NCBI RefSeq assembly: GCF_043290135.1
Contig: NC_134701.1
Location: 6,230,001 to 6,294,000, forward strand
From: Rhipicephalus microplus
Taxonomy: Eukaryota; Arthropoda; Arachnida; Ixodida; Ixodidae
Length of the DNA: 64,000 nt
Reading direction: 5' to 3'
This document shows, one piece after another, positions 23,201 through 35,783 of this stretch (position 1 is the first letter of the stretch; each line of letters begins with the position of its first letter). The notes under the pieces are model-generated. The model saw only the letters and a list, made by a program, of their open reading frames with translations, searched no databases and was not told where the DNA came from. Made by a program: the position numbers and the translations under genes.

Positions 23201-23570
23201 TCTGATGGTGGTGAGTGTGGAGCAGGACTGTCTCCGTGGCGCAATTGGCTAGCGCGATCGGCTGTTAACCGAAAGGTTGGAGGTACGAGCCTACCCGGTG
23301 GAGGTGCGGCGCTTTTTTTTCTTTGGGCTGATAGCTTTGAAGATATGTTCTGATGGTGGTGAGAGTGGAGCACGACTGTCTCCGTGGCGCAATTGGCTAG
23401 CGTGATCGGCTGTTAACCGAGAGGTTGGAAGTTGGAGCCCACCCGGTGGTGGTGCGGCGATTTTTTTTCCTTTTGGCTGATAGCTCTGAAGAAATGTTCT
23501 GACGGTGGTGAGAGTGGAGCACGACTGTCTCCATGGCGCAATTGGCTATGCGATCGGCTGTCAACTGAAA
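20251..23570 (+). repeat. 3.3-kb repeat, partner of 16561-19880
   Basis: With 16561-19880 it forms a near-tandem pair separated by the short eroded stretch 19.89-20.25 kb. From about 21.3 kb it is also the start of the right copy of the 8.8-kb repeat, so the duplications are nested. Confidence 0.87.
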
Positions 23571-24703
23571 GGTTGGAGGTTCGAGTCCCGCGGGAGTGGT
23601 GTATTGCTTTTTTTTCTTTGGGCTGATAGCTTTGAAGATGTGTTCTGATGGTGGTAAGAGTGGAGCACGACTGTCTCCGTGGCGCAATTGGCTAGCGCTA
23701 TTGGCTGTTAACCGAAAGGTTGGAGGTTCGGGCCCACCTGGTGATGGTGCGGCGCTTTTTTTTCTTTGGGCTGATAGCTTTGAAGATATGTTCTGATGGT
23801 GGTGAGAGTGGAGCACGACTGTCTCCGTGGCGCAATTGGCTAGCGCGATCGGCTGTTAACCGAAAGGTTGAAGGTACGAGCCCACCCGGTGGTGGTGCGG
23901 CGCTTTTTTTTCTTTGGGCTGATAGCTTTGAAGATATGTTCTGATGGTGGTGAGAGTGGAGCAGGACTGTCTTCGTGGCGCAATCGGCTAACGCGATCGG
24001 CTGTTAACCGAAAGGTTGGAGGTACGAGCCCTCCCGGGAGTGGTGTGTTGCTTTTTTTATTTTGGGCTGATAGCTTTGAAGATATGTTCTGATGGTGGTG
24101 AGAGTGGAGCACGACTGTCTCCGTGGCGCAATCGGCTAACGCGATCGGCTGTTAACCGAAAGGTTGGAGGTGCGAGCCCTCCCGAGAGTGGTGTGTTGCT
24201 TTTTTTATTTTGCGCTGATAGCTTAGAAGATTTGTTCTGATGGTGGTGAGAGTGGAGCACGACTGTCTCCGTGGCGCAATTTGCTAGCGCGATCGGCTGT
24301 TAACCGAAAGGTTGGAGGTACGAGCCCACACGGTGGTGGTCCGGCACTTTTTTATTCTTTGGACTGATAGCTCTGAAGAAATGTTTTGACGGTGGTGAGA
24401 GTGGAGCACGACTGTCTCCGTGGCGCAATTGGCTATGCGAAATGCTGTTAACCGGAAGGTTGGAGGTTCGAGCCCTCCCGGGAGTGGTGTGTTGCTTTTT
24501 TTTGAGGCTGATAGCTTTGAAGATATGTTTTGATGGTGGTGAGAGTGGAGCAGGACTGTCTCCGTGGCGCAATAGGCTAGCGCGATCGGCTGTTAACCGA
24601 AAGGTTGGAGGTACGAGCCCACCCGGTGTGGTGCGGCGCTTTTTTTCTTTGGGCTCATAGCTCTGAAGAAATGTTCTGACGGTGGTGAGAGTGGAGCACG
24701 ACT

Positions 24704-25491
24704 GTCTCCGTGGCGCATTTGGCTAGCGCGATCGGCTGTTAACTAAAAGGTTGGAGGTACGAGCCCTCCCGGGAGTGGTGTGTTGCTTTTTTTTCTTTGG
24801 GCTGATAGCTTTGAAAATATGTTCTGATGGTGGTGAGTGTTGAGCAGGACTGTCTCCGTGAAGCAATTGGCTAGCGCGATCGGCTGTTAACCGAAAGGTT
24901 GGAGGTACGAGCCCACCCGGTGCTGGTGCGGCGCTTTCTTTTCTTTGGGCTGATAGCTTTGAAGATATGTTCTGATGGTGGTGAGAGTGGAGCACGACTG
25001 TCCCCGTGGCGCAATAGGCTAGCGCGATCGGCTGTTAACCGAAAGGTTGGAGGTTTGAGCCCTCCCGGGAGTGGTGTGTTGCTTTTTTTTCTTTGGGCTG
25101 ATAGTTTTGAAGATATGTTCTCATGGTGGTGAGATTGGAGCACGACTGTCTCCGTGGCGCTATTGGCTAGCGCGATCGGCTGTTAACCGAAAGGTTGGAG
25201 GTTCGAGCCCACCCGGTGGTGGTGCGGCGCTTTATTTCTTTGGGCTGAAAGGTTTGAAGATGTGTTCTGATGGTGGTAAGAGTGGAGCACGACTGTCTCC
25301 GTGGCGCAATTGGCTAGCGCGATCGGCTGTTAACCGAAAGGTTGGAGGTTTGAGCCCTCCCGGGAGTGGTGTGTTGCTTTTTTTATTTTGGGCTGATAGC
25401 TTTGAAAATATGTTCTGATGGTGGTGAGTGTGAAGCAGGACTGTCTCCGTGGCGCAATTGGCTAGCGCGATCGGCTGTAAACCGAAAGGTT
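24704..25491 (+). repeat. Direct repeat, partner of 14223-15010
   Basis: It lies inside the right copy of the 8.8-kb repeat, and its 3' part (25.1-25.45 kb) is where that copy differs in unit type from the left copy at 5.04-5.46 kb. Total length is unchanged, so units were replaced, not inserted. Confidence 0.83.
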
Positions 25492-26509
25492 GGAGGTACG
25501 AGCCTACCCGGTGGAGGTGCGGCGCTTTTTTTTCTTTGGGCTGATAGCTTTGAAGATATGTTCTGATGGTGGTGAGAGTGGAGCACGACTTTCTCCGTGG
25601 CGCAATCGGCTAACGCGATCGGCTGTTAACCGAAAGGTTGGAGGTACGAGCCCTCCCGGGAGTGGTGTGTTGCTGTTTTTATTTTGGGCTGATAGCTTTG
25701 AAGATATTTTCTGATGGTGGTGAGAGTGGAGCACGACTGTCTCCGTGGCGCAATTGGCTAGCGCGATCGGCTGTTAACCGAAAGGTTGGAGGTACGAGCC
25801 CACCCGGTGGTGGTGCGGCGCTTTTTTTTCTTTGGGCTGATAGCTTTGAAGATATGTTCTGATGGTGGTGAGAGTGGAGCACGACTGTCTCCATGGCGCA
25901 ATTGGCTATTCGATCGGCTGTTAAATGAAAGGTTTGAGGTTCGAGCCCTGCCGGGGGTGTTGTGTTGCTTTTTTTATTTTGGGCTGATAGCTATGAAGAT
26001 ATGTAATGATGGTGGTGAGAGTGGAGCACGACTGTCTCTGTGGCGCAATTGGCTAGCGCGATCGGCGGTTAACCGAAAGGTTGGAGGTTCGAGCCCTCCT
26101 GGGAGTGGTGTGTTTCTTTTTTTATTTTGGGCTGATAGCTTTGAAAATATGTTCTGATGGTGGTGAGTGTGGAGCAGGACTGTCTCCGTGGCGCAATTGG
26201 CTAGCGCGATCGGCTGTTAACCGAAAGGTTGGAGGTACGAGCCTACCCGGTGGAGGTGCGGCGCTTTTTTTTCTTTGGGCTGATAGCTTTGAAGATATGT
26301 TCTGATGGTGGTGAGAGTGGAGCAAGACTGTCTCCGTGGCGCAATTGGCTAGCGCGATCGGCTGTTAACCGAGAGGTTGGAAGTTGGAGCCCACCCGGTG
26401 GTGGTGCGGCGATTTTTTTTCCTTTTGGCTGATAGCTCTGAAGAAATGTTCTGACGGTGGTGAGAGTGGAGCACGACTGTCTCCATGGCGCAATTTGCTA
26501 TGCGATCGG

Positions 26510-29500
26510 CTGTCAACTGAAAGGTTGGAGGTTCGAGTCCCGTGGGAGTGGTGTATTGCTTTTTTTTCTTTGGGCTGATAGCTTTGAAGATGTGTTTTGA
26601 TGGTGGTAAGAGTGGAGCACGACTGTCTCCGTGGCGCAATTGGCTAGCGCTATCGGCTGTTAACCGAAAGATTGGAGGTTCGGGCCCACCTGGTGGTGGT
26701 GCGGCGCTTTTTTTTCTTTGGGCTGATAGCTTTGAAGATATGTTCTGATGGTGGTGAGAGTGGAGCACGACTGTCTCCGTGGCGCAATTGGCTAGCGCGA
26801 TCGGCTGTTAACCGAAAGGTTGAAGGTACGAGCCCACCCGGTGGTGGTGCGGCGCTTTTTTTCTTTGGGCTGATAGCTTTGAAGTTATGTTCTGATGGTG
26901 GTGAGAGTGGAGCAGGACTGTCTCCGTGGCGCAATCGGCTAACTCGGTCGGCTGTTAACCGAAAGGTTGGAGGTACGAGCCCTCCCGGGAGTGGTGTGTT
27001 GCTTTTTTTATTTTGGGCTGATAGCTTTGAAGATATGTTCTGATGGTGGTGAGAGTGGACACGACTGTCTCCGTGGCGCAATCGGCTAACGCGATCGGCT
27101 GTTAACCGAAAGGTTGGAGGTGCGAGCCCTCCCGGGAGTGGTGTGTTGCTTTTTTTATTTTGGGCTGATAGCTTTGAAGATATGTTCTGATGGTGGTGAG
27201 AGTGGAGCACGACTGTCTCCGTGGCGCAATTGGCTAGCGCAATCGGCTGTTAACCGAAAGGTTGGAGGTACGAGCCCAACCGGTGGTGGTGCGGCGCTTT
27301 TTTTTCTTTGGGATGATAGCTTTGAAGATATGTTCTGATGGTGTTGAGAGTGGAGCAGGACTGTCTCCGTGGCGCAATGGGCTAGCGCTATCGGCTGTTA
27401 ACTGAAATTTTGGAGGTACGAGCCCACCCGGTGGTGGTGCGGCGCTTGTTTTTTTTTGGGCTGATAGCTTTGAAGATATGTTCTGATGGTGGTGAGAGTG
27501 GAGCACGACTGTCTCCGTGGCGCAATCGGCTAACGCGATCGGCTGTTAACCGAAAGGTTGGAGGTACGAGCCCTCCCGGGAGTGGTGTGTTGCTTTTTTT
27601 ATTTTGGGCTGATAGCTTTGAAGATATGTTCTGATGGTGGTGAGAGTGGAGCACGACTGTCTCTGTGGCGCAATTGGCTAGCGCGATCGGCTGTTAATCG
27701 AAAGGTTGGAGGTACGAGCAAACCCGGTGGTGGTGCGGCGCTTTTTTTTCTTTGGGCTGATAGCTTTGAAGATATGTTCTGATGGTGGTGAGAGTGGAGC
27801 ACGACTGTCTCCATGGCGCAATTGGCTATTCGATCGGCTGTTAACTGAAAGGTTTGAGGTTCGAGCCCTGCCGGGAGTGTTGTGTTGCTTTTTTTATTTT
27901 GGGCTGATAGCTATGAAGATATGTAATGATGGTGGTGAGAGTGGAGCACGACTGTCTCTGTGGCGCAATTGGCTAGCGCGATCGGCGGTTAACCGAAAGG
28001 TTGGAGGTTCGAGCCCTCCCGGGAGTGGTGTGTTGCTTTTTTTATTTTGGGCTGATAGCTTTGAAAATATGTTCTGATGGTGGTGAGTGTGGAGCAGGAC
28101 TGTCTCCGTGGCGCAATTGGCTAGCGCGATCGGCTGTTAACCGAAAGGTTGGAGGTACGAGCCTACCCGGTGGAGGTGCGGCGCTTTTTTTTCTTTGGGC
28201 TGATAGCTTTGAAGATATGTTCCGATGGTGGTGAGAGTGGAGCACGACTGTCTCCGTGGCGCAATTGGCTAGCGCGATCGGCTGTTAACCGAGAGGTTGG
28301 AAGTTGGAGCCCAACCGGTGGTGGTGCGGCGATTTTTTTTCCTTTTGGCTGATAGCTCTGAAGAAATGTTCTTACGGTGGTGAGAGTGGAGCACGACTGT
28401 CTCCATGGCGCAATTGGCTATGCGATCGGCTGTCAACTGAAAGGTTGGAGGTTCGAGTCCCGCGGGAGTGGTGTATTGCTTTTTTTTCTTTGGGCTGATA
28501 GCTTTGAAGATGTGTTCTGATGGTGGTAAGAGTGGAGCACGACTGTCTCCGTGGCGCAATTGGCTAGCGCTATCGGCTGTTAACCGAAAGGTTGGAGGTT
28601 CGGGCCCACCTGGTGGTGGTGCAGCGCTTTTTTTTCTTTGGGCTGATAGCTTTGAAGATATGTTCTGATGGTGGTGAGAGTGGAGCACGACTGTCTCCGT
28701 GGCGCAATTGGCTAGCGCGATCGGCTGTTAACCGAAAGGTTGAAGGTACGAGCCCACCAGGTGGTGGTGCGGCGCTTTTTTTCTTTGGGCTGATAGCTTT
28801 GAAGCTATGTTCTGATGGTGGTGAGAGTGGAGCAGGACTGTCTCCGTGGCGCAATCGGCTAACGCGATCGGCTGTTAACCGAAAGGTTGGAGGTACGAGC
28901 CCTCCCGGGAGTGGTGTGTTGCTTTTTTTTATTTTGGGCTGATAGCTTTGAAGATATGTTCTGATGGTGGTGAGAGTGGAGCACGACTGTCTCCGTGGCG
29001 CAATCGGCTAACGCGATCGGCTGTTAACCGAAAGGTTGGAGGTGCGAGCCCTCCCGGGAGTGGTGTGTTGCTTTTTTTATTTTGGGCTGATAGCTTTGAA
29101 GGAATGTTCTGATGGTGGTGAGAGTGGAGCACGACTGTCTCCGTGGCGCAATTGGCTAGCGCGATCCGCTGTTAACCGAAAGGTTGGAGGTACGAGCCCA
29201 ACCGGTGGTGGTGCGGCGCTTTTTTTTCTTTGGGATGATAGCTTTGAAGATATGTTCTGATGGTGTTGAGAGTGGAGCAGGACTGTCTCCGTGGCGCAAT
29301 GGGTTAGCGCGATCAGCTGTTAACAGAAAGGTTGGAGGTACGAGCCCACCCGGTGGTGGTGCGGCGCTTGTTTTTCTTTGGGCTGATAGCTTTGAAGATA
29401 TATTCTGATGGTGGGGAGAGTGGAGCACGGCTGTCTTCATGGCGCAAGTGGCTAGCGCGATCGGCTGTTAACCGAAAGGTTGGAGGTACGAGCCCTTCCG

Positions 29501-30055
29501 GGAGTGGTGCGGCGCTTTTTTTTCTTTGGGCTGATAGCTTTGAAGAAATGTTCTGATGGTGGTGAGAGTTGAGCACGTCTGTCTCCGTGGCGCAATTGGC
29601 TAGCGCGGTTGGCTGTTAACCGAAAGGTTGGAGGCTCGAGCCCTCCCGGGAGTGTTGTGTTGCTTTTTTTATTTTTTGCTGATAGCTTTGAAAATATGTT
29701 TTGATGGTGGTGAGTGTGGAGCAGGACTGTCTCCGTGACGCAATTGGCTAGCTCGATCGGCTGTTAACCGAAAGGTTGGAGGTACGAGCCCACCCGGTGG
29801 AGGTGCGGCGCTTTTTTTTCTTTGGACTGATAGCTTTGAAGATATGTCCTGATGGTGGTGAGAGTGGAGCACGACTGTCTCCGTGGCGCAATTGGCTAGC
29901 GCGATCGGCTGTTAACCGACAGGTTGGAGGTTGGAGCCCTCCCGGTGGTGGTGCGGCGATTTTTTTCCTTTTGGCTGATAGCTCTGAAGAAATGTTCTGA
30001 CGGTGGTGAGAGTGGAGCACGACTGTCTCCATGGCGCAATTGGCTATGCGATCGG
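26510..30055 (+). repeat. 3.55-kb tandem duplication, left half (24 units)
   Basis: Units 26625-29877 recur as 30171-33422, offset 3,545-3,546. The halves abut inside a GTC unit (26479/30025/33570), so the exchange took place within matching GTC units. Very few base differences are seen, such as one T in the run near 27447 and GGGAC for GGTAC at 31256, which indicates a recent event. Confidence 0.9.
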
Positions 30056-33000
30056 CTGTCAACTGAAAGGTTGGAGGTTCGAGTCCCGTGGGAGTGGTGT
30101 ATTGCTTTTTTTTCTTTGGGCTGATAGCTTTGAAGATGTGTTTTGATGGTGGTAAGAGTGGAGCACGACTGTCTCCGTGGCGCAATTGGCTAGCGCTATC
30201 GGCTGTTAACCGAAAGATTGGAGGTTCGGGCCCACCTGGTGGTGGTGCGGCGCTTTTTTTTCTTTGGGCTGATAGCTTTGAAGATATGTTCTGATGGTGG
30301 TGAGAGTGGAGCACGACTGTCTCCGTGGCGCAATTGGCTAGCGCGATCGGCTGTTAACCGAAAGGTTGAAGGTACGAGCCCACCCGGTGGTGGTGCGGCG
30401 CTTTTTTTCTTTGGGCTGATAGCTTTGAAGTTATGTTCTGATGGTGGTGAGAGTGGAGCAGGACTGTCTCCGTGGCGCAATCGGCTAACTCGGTCGGCTG
30501 TTAACCGAAAGGTTGGAGGTACGAGCCCTCCCGGGAGTGGTGTGTTGCTTTTTTTATTTTGGGCTGATAGCTTTGAAGATATGTTCTGATGGTGGTGAGA
30601 GTGGACACGACTGTCTCCGTGGCGCAATCGGCTAACGCGATCGGCTGTTAACCGAAAGGTTGGAGGTGCGAGCCCTCCCGGGAGTGGTGTGTTGCTTTTT
30701 TTATTTTGGGCTGATAGCTTTGAAGATATGTTCTGATGGTGGTGAGAGTGGAGCACGACTGTCTCCGTGGCGCAATTGGCTAGCGCAATCGGCTGTTAAC
30801 CGAAAGGTTGGAGGTACGAGCCCAACCGGTGGTGGTGCGGCGCTTTTTTTTCTTTGGGATGATAGCTTTGAAGATATGTTCTGATGGTGTTGAGAGTGGA
30901 GCAGGACTGTCTCCGTGGCGCAATGGGCTAGCGCTATCGGCTGTTAACTGAAATTTTGGAGGTACGAGCCCACCCGGTGGTGGTGCGGCGCTTGTTTTTT
31001 TTGGGCTGATAGCTTTGAAGATATGTTCTGATGGTGGTGAGAGTGGAGCACGACTGTCTCCGTGGCGCAATCGGCTAACGCGATCGGCTGTTAACCGAAA
31101 GGTTGGAGGTACGAGCCCTCCCGGGAGTGGTGTGTTGCTTTTTTTATTTTGGGCTGATAGCTTTGAAGATATGTTCTGATGGTGGTGAGAGTGGAGCACG
31201 ACTGTCTCTGTGGCGCAATTGGCTAGCGCGATCGGCTGTTAATCGAAAGGTTGGAGGGACGAGCAAACCCGGTGGTGGTGCGGCGCTTTTTTTTCTTTGG
31301 GCTGATAGCTTTGAAGATATGTTCTGATGGTGGTGAGAGTGGAGCACGACTGTCTCCATGGCGCAATTGGCTATTCGATCGGCTGTTAACTGAAAGGTTT
31401 GAGGTTCGAGCCCTGCCGGGAGTGTTGTGTTGCTTTTTTTATTTTGGGCTGATAGCTATGAAGATATGTAATGATGGTGGTGAGAGTGGAGCACGACTGT
31501 CTCTGTGGCGCAATTGGCTAGCGCGATCGGCGGTTAACCGAAAGGTTGGAGGTTCGAGCCCTCCCGGGAGTGGTGTGTTGCTTTTTTTATTTTGGGCTGA
31601 TAGCTTTGAAAATATGTTCTGATGGTGGTGAGTGTGGAGCAGGACTGTCTCCGTGGCGCAATTGGCTAGCGCGATCGGCTGTTAACCGAAAGGTTGGAGG
31701 TACGAGCCTACCCGGTGGAGGTGCGGCGCTTTTTTTTCTTTGGGCTGATAGCTTTGAAGATATGTTCCGATGGTGGTGAGAGTGGAGCACGACTGTCTCC
31801 GTGGCGCAATTGGCTAGCGCGATCGGCTGTTAACCGAGAGGTTGGAAGTTGGAGCCCAACCGGTGGTGGTGCGGCGATTTTTTTTCCTTTTGGCTGATAG
31901 CTCTGAAGAAATGTTCTTACGGTGGTGAGAGTGGAGCACGACTGTCTCCATGGCGCAATTGGCTATGCGATCGGCTGTCAACTGAAAGGTTGGAGGTTCG
32001 AGTCCCGCGGGAGTGGTGTATTGCTTTTTTTTCTTTGGGCTGATAGCTTTGAAGATGTGTTCTGATGGTGGTAAGAGTGGAGCACGACTGTCTCCGTGGC
32101 GCAATTGGCTAGCGCTATCGGCTGTTAACCGAAAGGTTGGAGGTTCGGGCCCACCTGGTGGTGGTGCAGCGCTTTTTTTTCTTTGGGCTGATAGCTTTGA
32201 AGATATGTTCTGATGGTGGTGAGAGTGGAGCACGACTGTCTCCGTGGCGCAATTGGCTAGCGCGATCGGCTGTTAACCGAAAGGTTGAAGGTACGAGCCC
32301 ACCAGGTGGTGGTGCGGCGCTTTTTTTCTTTGGGCTGATAGCTTTGAAGCTATGTTCTGATGGTGGTGAGAGTGGAGCAGGACTGTCTCCGTGGCGCAAT
32401 CGGCTAACGCGATCGGCTGTTAACCGAAAGGTTGGAGGTACGAGCCCTCCCGGGAGTGGTGTGTTGCTTTTTTTTATTTTGGGCTGATAGCTTTGAAGAT
32501 ATGTTCTGATGGTGGTGAGAGTGGAGCACGACTGTCTCCGTGGCGCAATCGGCTAACGCGATCGGCTGTTAACCGAAAGGTTGGAGGTGCGAGCCCTCCC
32601 GGGAGTGGTGTGTTGCTTTTTTTATTTTGGGCTGATAGCTTTGAAGGAATGTTCTGATGGTGGTGAGAGTGGAGCACGACTGTCTCCGTGGCGCAATTGG
32701 CTAGCGCGATCCGCTGTTAACCGAAAGGTTGGAGGTACGAGCCCAACCGGTGGTGGTGCGGCGCTTTTTTTTCTTTGGGATGATAGCTTTGAAGATATGT
32801 TCTGATGGTGTTGAGAGTGGAGCAGGACTGTCTCCGTGGCGCAATGGTTTAGCGCGATCAGCTGTTAACAGAAAGGTTGGAGGTACGAGCCCACCCGGTG
32901 GTGGTGCGGCGCTTGTTTTTCTTTGGGCTGATAGCTTTGAAGATATATTCTGATGGTGGGGAGAGTGGAGCACGGCTGTCTTCATGGCGCAAGTGGCTAG

Positions 33001-33600
33001 CGCGATCGGCTGTTAACCGAAAGGATGGAGGTACGAGCCCTTCCGGGAGTGGTGCGGCGCTTTTTTTTCTTTGGGCTGATAGCTTTGAAGAAATGTTCTG
33101 ATGGTGGTGAGAGTTGAGCACGTCTGTCTCCGTGGCGCAATTGGCTAGCGCGGTTGGCTGTTAACCGAAAGGTTGGAGGCTCGAGCCCTCCCGGGAGTGT
33201 TGTGTTGCTTTTTTTATTTTTTGCTGATAGCTTTGAAAATATGTTTTGATGGTGGTGAGTGTGGAGCAGGACTGTCTCCGTGACGCAATTGGCTAGCTCG
33301 ATCGGCTGTTAACCGAAAGGTTGGAGGTACGAGCCCACCCGGTGGAGGTGCGGCGCTTTTTTTTCTTTGGACTGATAGCTTTGAAGATATGTCCTGATGG
33401 TGGTGAGAGTGGAGCACGACTGTCTCCGTGGCGCAATTGGCTAGCGCGATCGGCTGTTAACCGACAGGTTGGAGGTTGGAGCCCTCCCGGTGGTGGTGCG
33501 GCGATTTTTTTCCTTTTGGCTGATAGCTCTGAAGAAATGTTCTGACGGTGGTGAGAGTGGAGCACGACTGTCTCCATGGCGCAATTGGCTATGCGATCGG
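30056..33600 (+). repeat. 3.55-kb tandem duplication, right half
   Basis: Partner of 26510-30055. After the GTC unit at 33570 it continues with the CTCGTGG spacer and unit 33713, the order also seen after 9939 and 17033, which shows the ancestral continuation before duplication. Confidence 0.9.
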
Positions 33601-34744
33601 CTGTCAACTGAAAGGTTGGAGGTTCGAGTCCTCCCGGGAGTGGTGTATTGCTTTTTTTTGGGCTGATAGCTTTGAAGATATGTTCTCGTGGTGGTGAGAG
33701 TGGAGCAGGACTGTCTCCGTGGCGCAATTGGCTAGCGCGATCGGCTGTTAACCGAAAGGTTGGAGGTTCGAGCCCTCCCGAGGGTGGTGTGTTGCTTTTT
33801 TTATTTTGGGCTGATAGCTTTGAAAATATGTTTTGATGGTGGTGAGTGTGGAGCAGGACTGTCTCCGTGACGCAATTGGCTAGCGCGATCGGCTGTTAAC
33901 CGAAAGGTTGGAGGGACGAGCCCTCCCGGGACTGGTGCGTTGCTTTTTTTTCTTTGGGCTGATAGCTTTACAGATATGTTCTGATGGTGGTAAGAGTGGA
34001 GCACGACTGTCTCCGTGGCGCAATTGGCTAGCGCGATCTGCTGTTAACCGAAAGGTTGGAGGTACGAGCCCAACCGGTGGTGGTGCGGCGCTTTTTTTCT
34101 TTGGACTGATAGCTCAGAAGAAATGTTCTGACGGTGGTGAGAGTGGAGCACGACTGTCTCCGTGCGAAATTGGCTAGCGCGATCGGCTGTTAACCGAAAG
34201 GTTGGGGGTAGGAGCCCTCCCGGGAGTGGTGTGTTGCTTTTTACTCTTTGGGCTGATAGCTTTGAAGATATGTTCTGATGGTGGTGAGAGTGGAGCAGGA
34301 CTGTCTCCGTGGCGCAATCGGCTAACGCGATCGGCTGTTAACCGAAAGGTTGGAGGTAAGAGCCCAACCGGTGGTGGTGCGGCGCTTTTTTTCTTTGGAC
34401 TGATAGCTCAGAAGAAATGTTCTGACGGTGGTGAGAGTGGAGCACGACTGTCTCCGTGGCGCAATTGGCTATGCGAAAGGCTGTTAACCGGAAGGTTGGA
34501 GGTTCGAGCCCTCCCGGGAGTGGTGTGTTGCTTTTTTTTTCTTTGGGCTGATAGCTTTGAAGATATGTTCTGATGGTGGTGAGAGTGGAGCACGACTGTC
34601 TCCGTGGCGCAATTGGCTATTCGATCGGCTGTTAACCGAAAGGTTTGAGGTTCGGGCCCACCCGGTGCTGGTGCGGCGCTTTCTTTTCTTTAGGCTGATA
34701 GCTTTGAAGATATGTTCTGATGGTGGTGAGAGTGAAGCACGACT

Positions 34745-34811
34745 GTCCCCGTGGCGCAATAGGCTAGCGCGATCGGCTGTTAACCGAAAGATTGGAGCCC
34801 TCCCGGGAGTG
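34745..34811 (+). pseudogene. Unit with 8-base deletion in the T arm
   Basis: The body runs AAAGATTGGAGCCCTCCCGGG, whereas relatives at 38540 and 42528 have AGATTGGAGGTTTGAGCCC. Eight bases covering the T-arm 5' strand and half the T loop are gone, removing the B box. The deletion lies between short GGAG/GAG repeats. Confidence 0.72.
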
Positions 34812-35573
34812 GTGTGTTGCTTTTTTTATTTCGGGCTGATAGCTTTGAAGATATGTTCTGGTGGTGGTGAGTGTGGAGCAGGACTGTCTCCGTGGCGCAA
34901 TTGGCTAGCGCGATCGGCTGTTAACCGAAAGGTTGGACGTACGAGCCCTCCCGGGAGTGGTGCATTGCTTTTTTTTCTTTGGGCTGATAGCTTTGAAGAT
35001 ATGTTCTCATGGTGGTGAGAGTGGAGCACGACTGTCTCCGTGGCGCTATTGGCTAGGGCGATCGGCTGTTAACCGAAAGGTTGGAGGTTCGAGCGCACCC
35101 GGTAGTGGTGCGGCGCTTTTTTTTCTTTGGGCTGATAGCTCAGAAGATGTGTTCTGACGGTGGTAAGAGGGGAGCACGACTGTCTCCGTGGCGCAATTGG
35201 CTAGCGCTATCAGCTGTTAACCAAAAGGTTGGAGGTTCGGGCCCTCCCGGGAGTGGTGTGTTGCTTTTTATTCTCTGGGCTGATAACTTTGAAGATATGT
35301 TCTGATCGTGGTGAGAGTGGAGCAGGACTGTCTCCGTGGCGCAATCGGCTAACGCGATCGGCTGTTAACCGAAAGGTTGGAGGTACGAGCCCACCCGGTG
35401 GTGGTGCGGCGCTTTTTTTTTCTTTGGGCTGATAGCTTTGAAGACATGTTCTGATGGTGGTGAGAGTGGAGCAGGACTGTCTCCGTGGCGGAATGGGCTA
35501 GCGCGATCGGCTGTTAACCGAAGGTTAGAGGTACGAGCCCACGCGGTGGTGGTGCGGCGATTGTTTTTCTTTG

Positions 35574-35647
35574 GTCTCCGTTGCGCATTTGGCTAGTGCG
35601 ATCAGCTGTTAACCGAAATTTAGAGGTACGAGCCCACCTGGTTGTGG
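35574..35647 (+). pseudogene. Spacerless unit fused to the preceding T run
   Basis: The body starts directly after TTGTTTTTCTTTG, so about 53 bp of spacer are missing between the preceding terminator and this copy. It also carries GTTGCGC, a GTGCG D arm, GATCAGC and a shortened 3' arm (GAAATTTAGAGG). This is the clearest break in unit length in the window and sits in the irregular 34.7-36.2 kb stretch. Confidence 0.75.
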
Positions 35648-35727
35648 TGCGGCGATTTTTTTTCTTTGGGCTGATAGCTCTGAAGAAATGTTCTGACGGT
35701 GGTGTGAGTGGAGCACGACTGTCTCCG

Positions 35728-35739
35728 TGGCGCAATTGG
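35728..35739 (+). promoter_or_regulatory. Internal Pol III A box
   Basis: The string TGGCGCAATTGG spans tRNA positions 8-19 and fits the A-box pattern TRGYNNANNNGG, with T8, A14 and G18-G19 in place. The same string or a one-base variant (ATCGG, ATAGG, ATGGG) is present at bases 8-19 of most of the 434 bodies, so the A box is the least decayed promoter part of the array. Confidence 0.75.
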
Positions 35740-35772
35740 CTAGCGCGATCGGCTGTTAACCGAAAGGTTGGA

Positions 35773-35783
35773 GGTTCGAGCCC
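35773..35783 (+). promoter_or_regulatory. Internal Pol III B box, intact form
   Basis: GGTTCGAGCCC matches the TFIIIC-binding B-box consensus GGTTCRANNCC exactly. It lies 33 bases after the A box ends, a normal spacing. Most class A and B units instead read GGTACGAGCCC, which changes T55, an invariant tRNA base and a key B-box base; intact forms are mainly in class C, U33-to-G, GTC and some class B units. Confidence 0.75.

Larger units (their letters stand above)
20131..29950 (+). repeat. Unit map, part 3: 67 tRNA-like bodies
   Basis: Body starts: 20131, 20279, 20427, 20575, 20723, 20866, 21014, 21162, 21310, 21457, 21605, 21753, 21903, 22051, 22199, 22342, 22490, 22638, 22787, 22935, 23082, 23230, 23378, 23527, 23673, 23821, 23969, 24117, 24265, 24414, 24558, 24704, 24852, 25000, 25148, 25295, 25443, 25591, 25739, 25887, 26034, 26182, 26330, 26479, 26625, 26773, 26920, 27067, 27215, 27363, 27511, 27659, 27807, 27954, 28102, 28250, 28399, 28545, 28693, 28840, 28989, 29137, 29285, 29433, 29581, 29729, 29877. 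From 21310 on, this part is largely a second copy of part 1 shifted by about 20,086 bp. Confidence 0.93.
21302..30086 (+). repeat. 8.8-kb higher-order repeat, right copy
   Basis: Partner of 1215-10000. Single-base differences are scattered, for example CTCGCGGGAG at 4393 against CTCCCGGGAG at 24478 and GTTAACCG against GTTAATCG at 7600/27693. The length differs by only one or two bases over almost 9 kb apart from the T runs. Confidence 0.88.
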
